A stretch of DNA of 64,000 bases from DASZUK01 sp963844575 (GCA_963844575.1 CAWJOU010000005.1:124001-188000); one strand, 5' to 3'; positions 30,299 to 39,833 are shown, counted from the stretch's first letter. Notes: generated from the sequence alone by a model not told the origin. Translations and numbers: made by a program.

Positions 30299-30993
30299 CG
30301 GCTGTCCTCGTCGGCCATCTCGACTCGCAAGGCCGTGAGGGCGCGGTGCTGGATCTGCCGCACGGATTCGGGGGTACGGCCCCATTCGACGCCGATCTCG
30401 GTCGCCGTCCGGCCCTCGAGGATGCGCAGGAACAACACCTCCCGGCAGCGGTGGGGCAGCCGGCGCAGGGCCTCGACCAACAGGTGCCGCTCGGCCGCGG
30501 CCAGGACGATGGCCTCCGGCTCGAGCTCGGCCGTCGCCCGGTCGGGCACCGGACCGTCCATGTCCGGGCGGGCCTGGGCCTGCCGCCACCGGTCACGGAG
30601 CAGGTTCCGGGCGATCTGGCTGAGGTAGGAACGGAACGGGACGCCGACATAGCGGAACCGGGGCAGGCTGGCGATGGCCCGGGCGAACACTTCCTGGGTC
30701 AGCTCTTCGGCTTCGGCCATGTCCGGGACCGACCCCGACACGAGCCGGAAGATGACGAACCACTCCCGCCGGCAGAGGGCCTCGAGCGACTCGTCGTCCC
30801 CCTGGCAGGCGCTCTGGACCAGCATCCGCTCGACCATGTGGTCCCAACCCTCGGGCTCGGGCTCGTCGTCGGGCGACGGCCTTTCCTCTGGATCGCTCCA
30901 GCGGATCAGCACCTCCCCTCCCCACGGGGCGCTCATGCCGTCCACCAGCACGCGGAGCATCGAGGTGTACGGGTCGTCGAGATCGCTCGTCAT
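30295..30993 (-). CDS. ECF-type RNA polymerase sigma factor
   Basis: 232 residues from ATG 30993. Region 2 includes EELTQEVFARAIASLPRFRY and FRSYLSQIARNLLRDRWRQA; region 4 includes PHRCREVLFLRILEGRTATE and EWGRTPESVRQIQHRALTAL. A roughly 70-residue acidic N-terminal extension precedes region 2. The next gene on the strand overlaps by 4 bases and encodes a one-helix membrane protein, the usual layout for an ECF sigma and its anti-sigma. Target promoters are unknown. Confidence 0.85.
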   Translation of the reverse strand: MTSDLDDPYTSMLRVLVDGMSAPWGGEVLIRWSDPEERPSPDDEPEPEGWDHMVERMLVQSACQGDDESLEALCRREWFVIFRLVSGSVPDMAEAEELTQEVFARAIASLPRFRYVGVPFRSYLSQIARNLLRDRWRQAQARPDMDGPVPDRATAELEPEAIVLAAAERHLLVEALRRLPHRCREVLFLRILEGRTATEIGVEWGRTPESVRQIQHRALTALRVEMADEDSR

Positions 30994-31079
30994 ACCCCTA
31001 CCAACGAACGAGAACGGCTGATGTGACACTGAACACGCAGAAATCAAGAATTTGTTCTCCGTGACGGGCCGACAGACGC

Positions 31080-31709
31080 TCATCCGGAACCGCCCGGGTC
31101 GTCGTCGTTCCAGCTCAGCCGGTCGCGCAGCGTCCGGAGGGCCCGGCGCTGGGTCTGGCGGACCCATTCGGCGTTGCGGCCGAGCACGGCCGCCGTCTCT
31201 TCGGCGGTCAACCCTTCGAAGAGTCGGAGGCGCAACACCTGGCGCTGAGCCGTCGAAAGCGTGCTGAGGGCCACCATGGCCTCGTCACCTTCGATCCGCC
31301 GGAGCACTTCCTCCTCGGGGTCGGCCGGCACCCCCGACGGGTCCCGGGCCACCGCGGTGTCGTCGGCCCGGTGCTGGCCGGCGGTGCGCCACTGGTCCTG
31401 GAGGAAATTGCGAGCGGCCTGGGTCAGGTAGGCCTGCTCGATGGCGACACCGTCGTCCCGGGTGCTCAGCCGGGTGAGCACTCGGCGGAAGACCTCCTGG
31501 GCCACGTCCTCGGCCGCCGCCTGGTCACGGATGTGGGTCAGCGCCCGGAGATAGACGATCCGCCAAGCCTTGCGGAGGGTGGCGTCCAGTGCGGCCCGGT
31601 CGCCCGAGGTGAGCGGACCGTCCCAGCCGTCGGGCAGGACGCCGGTCAGGATCGGCCGGAGGTCGGCGACCTCCCGCTCGACCGCACGCTCCCGCTCCTC
31701 CGGGCTCAC
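31080..31709 (-). CDS. second ECF-type sigma factor
   Basis: 209 residues. Region 2 reads DQAAAEDVAQEVFRRVLTRL followed by EQAYLTQAARNFLQDQWR; region 4 reads LSTAQRQVLRLRLFEGLTAE and LGRNAEWVRQTQRRALRTLR. The N-terminal 45 residues are an extension of unknown use. It lies 86 bases upstream of the other ECF gene on the same strand and 135 bases downstream of a secreted-protein gene. No separate anti-sigma is adjacent, so the two sigma factors might share the propeller protein; that is speculation. Confidence 0.85.
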   Translation of the reverse strand: MSPEERERAVEREVADLRPILTGVLPDGWDGPLTSGDRAALDATLRKAWRIVYLRALTHIRDQAAAEDVAQEVFRRVLTRLSTRDDGVAIEQAYLTQAARNFLQDQWRTAGQHRADDTAVARDPSGVPADPEEEVLRRIEGDEAMVALSTLSTAQRQVLRLRLFEGLTAEETAAVLGRNAEWVRQTQRRALRTLRDRLSWNDDDPGGSG

Positions 31710-31844
31710 CCGACGGCCACCAGGTGGTCGGGTGAGACGTCCATCAGCCGACGGCCACGGACCACGGGGCCCGGCGCATCGTTCACCGCGACGCGCCGGG
31801 CCCCATGTCCCACCTCTACCAGATCGCCGGACCGACGATCGGGC

Positions 31845-32720
31845 TCATGTGCAGTCCAGCGACGACCACCCGGAGGCCGACCCACCCTCCACCGTCCCGT
31901 TGACCGCCCACAGCTCGTCCGTCTGGAACGAGTGGGCGGACGACGAGTAGCACGGGGTGTAGGCGTTGATCGCGAGGTAGCTGCCGTAGTCAGAGCCTGT
32001 GGCATTGCTCATCTCGGTACTGGAACGGTAGAGGCCGACTATCTCCGCCAGTGTCTCCGCGCTCGAGGTGCAGTTGATGACGCCGGTGCCCTGAACGAGC
32101 GGCCCGTAGATCGAGCCGATCACGCCTGGGTCCTCGGGGACGGGGTAGCACCCTCCGGCGGTCACCAGCGTCGCGACGTGGTGGCCGCCCCGGTGGAGGA
32201 CGCCATCGGAGGCGATGATGCCGGTCCCGTGACGGTGCGACGCGGTCCGCTGGACCGCGGTCTCGGCGGTGGCCTGGCTGGCCCCGGGCAGCCGGTACGT
32301 GCCGGTCACTGTCGACGTGCCCGGCGCCAGCACGAGCGTCTCTCCCTGGTCGTTGGCGGCCGGGCTCATCTCACTGACGACGAGCTGGCGACCGCCCAAC
32401 AGCGCCAGGTCGAGGACGACGACACCGGACTGATCGGTGGCGACGACCGTCTGCTGGGCCAGCGACACCGGACCCGAAGCCGTGGTGATCGTCGACTGGG
32501 CGACCGAGCTGGGCACGCCGACGACGTCGAGCGTCCCGTCGCCCCGTGCGCCGGCGGTCACGCCCAGCGCGGTCTGTTCCAGCGACGACCAGTTCGGCGC
32601 CGCGCTGCTTGTCGACGTCGACGCCGCCGACGCCGCCGCCGGGGCGACGGCGAGCGCGCCGACGCCGACAATGGGAAGCAGAGCCGCCAGTAGCGGCCCG
32701 GTGTACCTCTTCATCTTCAT
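31845..32720 (-). CDS. secreted protein of unknown family
   Basis: 291 residues from ATG 32720, preceded by GGAGAGGGG. MKMKRYTGPLLAALLPIVG continues through a hydrophobic stretch to APAAASAAS, a typical signal peptide with an AxA cleavage site. The mature part has four Cys (GGCYPVPED, INCTSS, YTPCYSS, SLDCT) and many Ser/Thr. I do not recognise a domain. It is the first gene of the minus-strand group with two ECF sigma genes and the propeller protein, and could be a target or a ligand source of that system. Confidence 0.65.
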   Translation of the reverse strand: MKMKRYTGPLLAALLPIVGVGALAVAPAAASAASTSTSSAAPNWSSLEQTALGVTAGARGDGTLDVVGVPSSVAQSTITTASGPVSLAQQTVVATDQSGVVVLDLALLGGRQLVVSEMSPAANDQGETLVLAPGTSTVTGTYRLPGASQATAETAVQRTASHRHGTGIIASDGVLHRGGHHVATLVTAGGCYPVPEDPGVIGSIYGPLVQGTGVINCTSSAETLAEIVGLYRSSTEMSNATGSDYGSYLAINAYTPCYSSSAHSFQTDELWAVNGTVEGGSASGWSSLDCT

Positions 32721-32872
32721 CTCTGTCCCCTCTCCTGGCGGGGCGCCGCGCGCCGCCGCCACCTCCTGTTTGCCGCTCCGCCGTGGCGATGTGCCTTTTC
32801 CGCCGGGAGCTCGGGAGAACCCCGTTCTCACAGCCGTTAACGAGTGACCACCCCGAACGTGACAAGATTTTT

Positions 32873-32886
32873 CAGAAAATTTTCTG
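32873..32886. promoter_or_regulatory. A+T-rich perfect palindrome in a divergent promoter region
   Basis: CAGAAAATTTTCTG is a perfect 14-base palindrome in a local A+T-rich patch of a high-GC genome. It lies between the divergent secreted-protein gene (start 32720) and the ATP-grasp gene (start 32965). It may be an operator or simply the A+T-rich promoter core. Confidence 0.4.
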
Positions 32887-32964
32887 GACCCAGCCCAGCG
32901 CGCCGGCACGAACTGTTCTCTTGGCGGAAACGCCGGGGAAACATCGCGGTGAGAAGGTGCCAGC

Positions 32965-34564
32965 GTGGGTGACCTCTTCGACGGCTACGGTCGGCGAGAC
33001 CCCGGACCACTCGGCCTGGCGGTGGACGAGGTGTTCGCGGCCGACGGGCTGGCCCGATCGCCGTACGACGAGATCGTCGCCGTCCTCTCCCAGATGAGCC
33101 CCGAAGACGTGTCGTCACGGGCCGGGCGGTTGGCCCGGGCGTTCATGGACCAGGGCGTGACCTTCGACCTCGACGGCGAGGAGCGACCGTTCCCGCTCGA
33201 CGTCATGCCGAGGGTCTTCGCCGGGCGGGAGTGGGACCAGATCGCCGAGGGCGTTGCCCAGCGCGTCCGGGCCCTCGAGGCCTTTCTGGCCGACGTCTAC
33301 AACGGCGCCCGCATCCTCCAGGACGGCGTGATCCCGTACGACGTCGTGACCAGCTCGCCCGGCTTCCTGCGGGCAGTGCACGGCGTCAACCCGACGAACG
33401 GCGTCCGTATCCACGTGGCCGGGATCGACGTCGTCCGGGACGAGGCCGGCGAGCTGCGGGTGCTCGAGGACAACATCCGGTGCCCGTCCGGTGTCAGCTA
33501 CGTGCTCGCCAATCGAGCGGCTATGGCGCGGGTGCTGCCGGAGGTCTTCTGGGGCCGGCCGATCCACCTCGTCGCCGACTATCCGGCCCGGCTGGTGCGG
33601 GCCCTCCGGCGGGCCGCGCCGGGCGGCGTGACCGATCCGACGGTCGTCGTCCTCACCCCCGGCGTCTACAACTCCGCCTTCTACGAGCACGCCCTGTTGG
33701 CTCGCCTCATGGGCGTCCACCTGGTCGAGGGGCGGGACCTCGTCTGCCACGGCACCGACGTCTTCCTGCGGACCACCGAGGGCGAGGTCCCCGTCCACGT
33801 CGTCTACCGGCGGGTCGACGACGACTACATCGACCCGCTCCAGTTCCGCCCCGACTCGCTCGTCGGGTGCCCGGGTCTGCTGAACGCCGCCCGGGCCGGG
33901 CGGGTGACGGTGGCCAACGCGGTCGGGAACGGGATCGCCGACGACAAGCTCGTCTACTCGTACGTGCCGGACATGATCCGCTACTACCTCGACGAGGACC
34001 CGGTGCTCCAGAACGTCGAGACGTTCCGGCTGACCGACGACGACCAGCGGGCCCTCGCCCTCCGGCGCCGTCGGGAGCTCGTCTTCAAGCGGGTCGACGG
34101 GTCGGGGGGCAAAGGCCTAGTCATCGGGCCGTACGCCACGCCCGAGGAGCTCGACGAGGTAACGGCCGCCGTCGAACGGTCACCCCGGTCGTGGGTCGCC
34201 CAGCGCATGGTCGCGCTGTCGACGTCGCCGACGTGGGTCGGCGGCGGCATGGCCTCCCGGCACGTCGACTTCCGCCCGTTCGCGGTCAACGACGGCGAGC
34301 GGGTGTGGGTCCTCCCCGGCGGCCTGACCCGGGTCGCCCTTCAAGAGGGCGGGCTCGTCGTCAACTCCAGCCAGGGTGGCGGCTCCAAGGACACCTGGGT
34401 CGTCGACCACCGGGCCCTCGGCGCGACCCGCGGCGGGCGCCGGACGGCCGGCGGCGGTGGCCGTCCCGGTGCGGCCCACCGCCGTGCCCGTTCCGGTCGG
34501 GATGGGACCGCCGATGGACGCCGGGCCGCCGATCGACGCCGAGCAAGGCCAGCAGCAGCAGTGA
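32965..34564 (+). CDS. circularly permuted ATP-grasp protein (frame break near its end)
   Basis: About 530 residues. Motifs of the CP_ATPgrasp_1 family: GVRIHVAGIDVVRDEAGELR, VLEDNIRCPSGVSYVL, ELVFKRVDGSGGKGLVIGPY (nucleotide loop) and VNSSQGGGSKDTWVV. As sequenced, the frame (GTG 32965) runs through an Arg/Gly-rich stretch directly into the Alpha-E protein. In the neighbouring frame the 3' end reads AVAVPVRPTAVPVPVGMGPP, then EQGQQQQ and stops at 34564, overlapping a GTG start by 4 bases. A one-base indel at about 34400-34450 therefore best explains the fusion. The family is predicted to form peptide-like amide bonds with an Alpha-E partner. Confidence 0.8.
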
Positions 34565-35511
34565 GCAATGCGCTGTTGAGCCGGGTGGCGGAGTCGACGT
34601 TCTGGGTCGGCCGGTACGTCGAGCGGGCGGAGGGCACGTCGCGGATCCTCGACGTCATCGTCTACCAGTCACTGGAGCAGAGCGAGGAGGCCGGCGGGCC
34701 GGCGTCGGTCCGGTTGCTGGCGGTCATGGGCCTCCCCCCGGACGAGGGCGGCGCGGACCTGTGGCAGGTGACCGAACGGCTGGCCCGTGACCCGTCGAGC
34801 CGGTCGTCGATCGCCGGGGCGATCAACGCGGCCCGTGAGAACACGCGGGCGGTCCGCCACGTCATCCCGGTCGAGCTGTGGGAGCGCATCAACGGGACGT
34901 GGGCGGAGCTGCCGCACCAGTGGGAGCTGGCCCGGCGGGTCGGCCCCGCGTCGTACCTGGCCTTCGTGAAGACGCAGACCGCGGCGATCACCGGCCTGGC
35001 CGACACGACGATGAGCCGGGACCAAACCTGGCTGTTCTTCACGCTCGGTCGCTGCCTGGAGCGGACGGACGTCGTGGCCCGCCAGTTGGCGTCGCTCTCG
35101 TTCTCGTTCGACGACGTCCCCGACAGCGGGCTCGTCATGCTCCTGCGCTCCTGCGGCGGGTACGAGCCGTACCTGCGGCTGTCCCAGGGCGTCGTCGACG
35201 CCGGCCGGGTGCTCGACTTCTTGCTCCGCGACCGGCTGTTCCCCCGCTCCGCGTTCGCCTCGCTCACCGTCGCCGAGGACTGCCTGGCCCAGATCAGCCT
35301 GGGTCGGTCGGACGAGTGGGACGAGGCCCGCGGGCTGATCGGCCTGGCCCGAGCCGAGCTCGAGTACTCCCCGCCGGCCTCCCTGGCCGCCGGGCTCGAT
35401 AGCCGGCTCGACCGGCTGCAGCGGACGATCTCACAGGTCTCCGACGCCGTCACCCGGCGCTACTTCGCCCACGATCTGCCGACGCAGTGGCGATCGGGAG
35501 CGGGATCATGA
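34561..35511 (+). CDS. Alpha-E domain protein
   Basis: 316 residues from GTG 34561, which overlaps the preceding stop. It opens LLSRVAESTFWVGRYVERAE, the hallmark of Alpha-E proteins, and continues as an all-helical domain (GTWAELPHQWELARRV; TMSRDQTWLFFTLGRCLERT). Alpha-E proteins nearly always accompany circularly permuted ATP-grasp and transglutaminase genes. The chemistry is not known; they are proposed to work together in making or attaching peptide-like groups. It overlaps the transglutaminase start as ATGA. Confidence 0.85.
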   Translation: MSNALLSRVAESTFWVGRYVERAEGTSRILDVIVYQSLEQSEEAGGPASVRLLAVMGLPPDEGGADLWQVTERLARDPSSRSSIAGAINAARENTRAVRHVIPVELWERINGTWAELPHQWELARRVGPASYLAFVKTQTAAITGLADTTMSRDQTWLFFTLGRCLERTDVVARQLASLSFSFDDVPDSGLVMLLRSCGGYEPYLRLSQGVVDAGRVLDFLLRDRLFPRSAFASLTVAEDCLAQISLGRSDEWDEARGLIGLARAELEYSPPASLAAGLDSRLDRLQRTISQVSDAVTRRYFAHDLPTQWRSGAGS

Positions 35512-36350
35512 AGCACCAACCGGGCTGGCGGCTCCGGACCGAGCACGTCACGACGTTCGACTACTCGGCGGCCGCCCGCGCGTCGTACAACGAGGTCCGT
35601 CAGATCCCGCTGACGACGGCCCGCCAGACGACGCTCGAGGCGAAGGTGGCGACGACGCCGTCCGCCCCGCAGTACACGTACCGCGACTATTGGGGTACGC
35701 AGGTCGTCGCGTTCAACGTCGACGCCCCCCACGAGAAACTGGTCGTCCAGGGTGTCTCGCTCGTCGACACCGAACCGACCGGGGGCACGCCGCAGGGGAC
35801 GTGGGCCGAGGTGGCTGCGGCCGGAGCCCGGCACGCGGAGCTGCTCGCTCCCAGCCAGTACACGCAGACCGACGGGGTGCTGGCCGACACCGCCCGCTCG
35901 CTCCGGGCCGCGACGCCGACCGAGACGGTCGAGGCGGTGATGGCCTGGACGCACGGTTCGCTCGCCTACGTCCGCGGCGTCACGCACGTGCAGACGTCGG
36001 CGGCCGAGGCCTACGGCGCGGGCAGTGGCGTCTGCCAGGACTTCGCCCACGTCGCCCTGGCCGTCCTGCGGGCCGGCGGCATCCCCGCCCGCTACGTCTC
36101 GGGGTACCTCCACCCCGACCCGGACGCCGAGATCGGGACGACGTCGGTTGGCGAGAGCCACGCCTGGGTCGAAGCCTGGGTCGGCGACTGGTGGGGGCTC
36201 GACCCGACGAACGGCGAGGGCATCGGCGTCCGGCACGTCGTCGTCGCCCGTGGCCGCGACTACGCCGACGTGACCCCGGTGCGAGGGGTCTACGCGGGGA
36301 GCGCGACGCACGAGGCGTCGGTGACCGTCAAGGTGACCAGGGCTGCCTGA
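35508..36350 (+). CDS. transglutaminase-like cysteine peptidase/ligase
   Basis: 280 residues from ATG 35508. The N-terminal beta domain starts GWRLRTEHVTTFDYSAAARA. The catalytic triad is GSGVCQDFAHVAL (Cys), GESHAWVEAWVGDWW (His) and GLDPTNGE (Asp). This is the bacterial transglutaminase-like family encoded with ATP-grasp/Alpha-E pairs. It may hydrolyse or transfer the amide bonds made by its partners. All four genes from 32965 to 37033 touch or overlap, so they form one operon. Confidence 0.85.
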   Translation: MKHQPGWRLRTEHVTTFDYSAAARASYNEVRQIPLTTARQTTLEAKVATTPSAPQYTYRDYWGTQVVAFNVDAPHEKLVVQGVSLVDTEPTGGTPQGTWAEVAAAGARHAELLAPSQYTQTDGVLADTARSLRAATPTETVEAVMAWTHGSLAYVRGVTHVQTSAAEAYGAGSGVCQDFAHVALAVLRAGGIPARYVSGYLHPDPDAEIGTTSVGESHAWVEAWVGDWWGLDPTNGEGIGVRHVVVARGRDYADVTPVRGVYAGSATHEASVTVKVTRAA

Positions 36351-37033
36351 TGGAGCAGCTCGTCGTTCGCCTCTGGCTGCCCGACGAGCCCGGGATGCTC
36401 GCCGCGGTGGCCACTCGTATCGCGGCGATCCGCGGCAACCTCATCGGCCTCGAAGTGCTCGAGCGGTCCGGCGAGGTGGCCGTCGACGAGCTCGTCGTCG
36501 AGCTGCCCGAAGCCGGGCAGTCCGACGAGCTGTGCCGGGCCCTCCAGGCCATCGACGGCGCGGGGATCGAGGAGGTCCGCATCGTCCCGCCCGGCGCCGA
36601 GGAGCGCGGCCTGCAGGTGATCTCGGCCGCGGTGGCCATTCTCGAGACGGCCAACGCGTCGGCGTCGCTCGCCGCCCTCGTCGGGCTGGCCGGCGACCTG
36701 TTCGACGTCGAGTGGTCCGCCGTCTTGGACCTGCACACCGAGACGACGATCCAGAGCACCGGCGAGGCGCCCCGCCTGGACTGGCTGCTGGCCTTCGTCG
36801 CCGGGGCCCGCAGCGCCGCCCCCGAAGGTGGGTCGTCGGGCAGCGGCGTGATGGCCGGCGAGATGGAGGACGCCGGGCTGGTGCTGTGCATCGGCCGGGC
36901 CGTCCCGTTCCGCCGTCGCGAGCACCGCGAGTTCGAGATGCTCGTCCGCGTCACCGACCGGATGTGCCGGCCGCTCCGCGGCGACCGGATCCCGGCCGGC
37001 TGGGGGTCGACGCCCCGGTTCGTCGGCACCTGA
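36350..37033 (+). CDS. ACT-domain protein
   Basis: 227 residues; ATG 36350 shares one base with the previous stop. LWLPDEPGMLAAVATRIAAI is a clear ACT-domain start, followed by GNLIGLEVLERSGEVAVDEL. The C-terminal half (SAVLDLHTETTIQST; LCIGRAVPFRRREHREFEML) is GAF-like or degenerate. ACT domains bind amino acids, so this protein could sense an amino-acid substrate or product of the ATP-grasp system. It is not a usual member of that gene set, which makes the linkage noteworthy. Confidence 0.65.
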   Translation: MEQLVVRLWLPDEPGMLAAVATRIAAIRGNLIGLEVLERSGEVAVDELVVELPEAGQSDELCRALQAIDGAGIEEVRIVPPGAEERGLQVISAAVAILETANASASLAALVGLAGDLFDVEWSAVLDLHTETTIQSTGEAPRLDWLLAFVAGARSAAPEGGSSGSGVMAGEMEDAGLVLCIGRAVPFRRREHREFEMLVRVTDRMCRPLRGDRIPAGWGSTPRFVGT

Positions 37034-37133
37034 ACGGCCGGCGCGCCCTCCCGGCCCGGCCGCCGCGGATCCCCGGCCGGTCAGCGGGCCCAACTTCATC
37101 GGGACGAAAGGCGCCGCTCGGTACGGTTACCCC

Positions 37134-38948
37134 ATGTCGGGCCCGATCCCCAACGAGGAAGGGCTGCGCGCCCTGGGCCGGCAGGTCGACGAGCACGCGT
37201 CGTCGCCGGCTGCGGCCGCACCGGCGGCCACCACGCCGGGCGACGCGCCGGGCGGTGGGTCGGGCGGGCCGGGCGGATCGGACGGATCGGGCGGATCGGG
37301 TCGGCGAGGTCGGCACGGCCGGGCCAAGCCTCCCCGGTCGCGTCGTCGACGCCGGGTCACCCGGGCCTTGATCGCCGTCGGCGTCGTCATCGTGCTGCTC
37401 GCCGGCGCGGCCGCCGGCTATGCCTGGTACCTCAACCACGAGGTCCATCGGATCGCGGTCAAGGGGCTCTCGAACGCACCGACCAAGGGCGTCGACGCCG
37501 GCACCGAGAACATCCTCATGGTCGGCTCGACGTCGCGGTGTGCGCTGAAGGTCCAGAACCCGGCCTACGGGCTCTGCACACAAGGCGTGACCGGCATCAA
37601 CAGCGACGTCGTGATGGTCCTCCACCTCGACCCGGCCAACCACACCGTGTCCATCCTGTCCATCCCCCGCGACCTGTTCGTCCCGAACGCCCGGAGCCCG
37701 ACAACAAAGCTGAACCCGACAGGCGCCAACAAGATCGACGCCGCCCTCCTGAACGGGCCGGGCCAGCTGGTCGCGGCCATCGAGGAGGACTTCGGCATCC
37801 CGATCCAGCACTACGTCGAGCTCAACTTCGACACGTTCGCCAACGTCGTCACAGCGCTCGGCGGGATCACAATGTACTTCCCCGAACCGGTCTTCGACGC
37901 CTACTCCGGACTGAACGTGCAGACCACCGGCTGCCGCCATCTCAACGGCGTCGAGGCGCTCCAGGTCGTCCGGGCCCGCCACCTCCAGTACAAGTCGCCG
38001 ACAGTGACCGCGACGACACCGCGCACATGGCCGCAGGAGAACCAGAGCGACCTGGCCCGCATCGTCCGCGACCACGAGTTCCTCCGGGTGCTGGCGACCG
38101 CCGTCGCCAAGCGCGGGCTGTCGAGCCCGACGACCGACCTGTCGCTCGTCAACGCGGTCGCCCCGCAGCTGACGGTCGACAGTGGGTTCTCCGCGTCCGA
38201 CATGGTCACACTCGTCCTCACGTACCACGGCGTCGACGTCAACCAGTCCCCGCAGCTGACCGTGCCCGTCCTCGTCGCCAACTTCGGCAGCTACACCTTC
38301 AAGGGCGGCACATACGGCGACGTCGAGTTCCCGACCGAGCCCCAGGACCAGTCGACCGTCGACCAGTTCCTCGGGGTGACAGTCGATGCCAACACGATGG
38401 CCGGCGGGTCGCTCCCGAGCCCGAGCTCGGTGACGGTGTCCGTGCTCAACGGGACCGGCGCGGCCACACAGGCCGGCACGACCGCCCAGGCCCTCGGCAA
38501 CCTCGGGTTCAAGATCGTCGGCACCGGCGACGCCACACCGGTCGGCCAGGAGTCCGAGACGGTCGTCACCTACGCCCAGAAGACCCCGACCGACGAGGCC
38601 GCGGCCGAGCTGGTCGCCCGGTCGCTGTCCGGCGCGGTCATCATGGCCAACGGCCCGACCACCGACGGCGCCCAGGTGACCGTCACGACCGGGACCGACT
38701 TCTCCGTGAACGCCAGCGCGCCAGCGCCCACCACGACGACCACCACGGCGAAGCCGAACGCCAAGGCGAAGGGGAAGGCCGGAGCGACCGCGACCACGAC
38801 GGCGACCACCGCGCCGCCGTCGACGACAACGAGCACGACCACCGCGAGCGGCGGCAGCAGCGCCTTCGCCGCACCGAGCTCTCCCAACGAGGGGCTGTCG
38901 GCCTGGGACCCGCGGGCCTGCACGGCCAAGGGGGGCGAGGGCTCCTAG
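37134..38948 (+). CDS. LytR-CpsA-Psr (LCP) family cell-wall ligase
   Basis: 604 residues. A cytoplasmic Gly/Ser/Pro-rich N terminus, then one membrane helix (ALIAVGVVIVLLAGAAAGYA near residue 85), then the LCP domain: VVMVLHLDPANHTVSILSIP followed by RDLF (Arg and Asp of the active site), TKLNPTGANKIDAAL and GVEALQVVRARHLQY. A LytR_C domain follows (SVTVSVLNGTGAATQAGTTA) and a Thr/Ser-rich tail. These enzymes attach glycopolymers to peptidoglycan or arabinogalactan-like acceptors. It lies 100 bases after the ACT gene and may be read with it. Confidence 0.9.
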   Translation: MSGPIPNEEGLRALGRQVDEHASSPAAAAPAATTPGDAPGGGSGGPGGSDGSGGSGRRGRHGRAKPPRSRRRRRVTRALIAVGVVIVLLAGAAAGYAWYLNHEVHRIAVKGLSNAPTKGVDAGTENILMVGSTSRCALKVQNPAYGLCTQGVTGINSDVVMVLHLDPANHTVSILSIPRDLFVPNARSPTTKLNPTGANKIDAALLNGPGQLVAAIEEDFGIPIQHYVELNFDTFANVVTALGGITMYFPEPVFDAYSGLNVQTTGCRHLNGVEALQVVRARHLQYKSPTVTATTPRTWPQENQSDLARIVRDHEFLRVLATAVAKRGLSSPTTDLSLVNAVAPQLTVDSGFSASDMVTLVLTYHGVDVNQSPQLTVPVLVANFGSYTFKGGTYGDVEFPTEPQDQSTVDQFLGVTVDANTMAGGSLPSPSSVTVSVLNGTGAATQAGTTAQALGNLGFKIVGTGDATPVGQESETVVTYAQKTPTDEAAAELVARSLSGAVIMANGPTTDGAQVTVTTGTDFSVNASAPAPTTTTTTAKPNAKAKGKAGATATTTATTAPPSTTTSTTTASGGSSAFAAPSSPNEGLSAWDPRACTAKGGEGS

Positions 38949-38996
38949 ACGGCCGCCGGGCGGCCGCGGCCGGCTGGGCGGTAGTCGGGCGGCGGG

Positions 38997-39833
38997 TCAG
39001 GTCGCCGGGGTGACGGCAACCGGGTGACGGACCGGCACGACCGCCCGCCGGGTCCGCCACGCCGCCCAGCCGCGGCCGATGACGTAGGCACCGGCGCCGA
39101 TGGCGCCGACGAAGAAGCCGATCGGCCAGTTCGTCGCGTACGAACCGGCGACCGACGCCCACACCGTGGCGAGGGCGATGCCGACCGAGAGGACGATCGC
39201 CGCGGCCGGGCCGCGGACGAACGACCGGGCGGCCGCCGGCGGGCCGACCATCAGGCTGAACATCAGCAGCGCGCCGACCACCGGCACCGCGGTCGTCGTC
39301 ACCATCGCCACGACGACGAGGAACAGCAGCTCGATCCGCCGGCTGCGGACCCCGTGGGCCTCGCCGATCTCCGGGACGACCGAGCTGAGCAGCAGCGGAC
39401 GGTAGAGGAGGACGACCGCGGCGATCGACAACGCCGCGAGCACGATAGTGGCGACGATCTCGCCGGTCGTGACGCCGAGGATCTCGCCGAACAGCAGGGC
39501 GTACAGCTCCGGCGCGTACTCCTGGCTCCAGCTCAAGAAGAGCGCGCCGAGCCCGAGCATCATGACGACGGCCAGCGCGGTGACGACGTCGTGGCGTCCC
39601 CGCCGGCCCAGCCAACCGATCGTCAGGGCACTGATCAGCGCGAAGACGCCGAGGCCGACAAGCGTGTCGACGCCGAGGAGGCCGGCCCCGGCCGCACCGG
39701 CGAAGCCGGACTGCGGGATGGCGTGGGCGACGAACGACGCGCCACGGACGACGACGAAGAAGCCGACGACGCCGGCGACGATGGCGACGATCGTCGCCAC
39801 CACCCAGGCGTGGACCATCAAGCCGGAGAACAT
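38997..39833 (-). CDS. metal ABC transporter permease (second copy)
   Basis: 278 residues of the ABC-3/ZnuB family with about eight membrane segments: MFSGLMVHAWVVATIVAIVA, VVVRGASFVAHAIPQSGFAG (the family motif after helix 2), AVPVVGALLMFSLMVGPPAA. Start ATG 39833 overlaps the upstream permease end by 16 bases. It is the last gene of a four-gene metal-uptake operon. Two different permeases suggest a heterodimeric channel; alternatively they may be used by different partners. Confidence 0.85.
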   Translation of the reverse strand: MFSGLMVHAWVVATIVAIVAGVVGFFVVVRGASFVAHAIPQSGFAGAAGAGLLGVDTLVGLGVFALISALTIGWLGRRGRHDVVTALAVVMMLGLGALFLSWSQEYAPELYALLFGEILGVTTGEIVATIVLAALSIAAVVLLYRPLLLSSVVPEIGEAHGVRSRRIELLFLVVVAMVTTTAVPVVGALLMFSLMVGPPAAARSFVRGPAAAIVLSVGIALATVWASVAGSYATNWPIGFFVGAIGAGAYVIGRGWAAWRTRRAVVPVRHPVAVTPAT

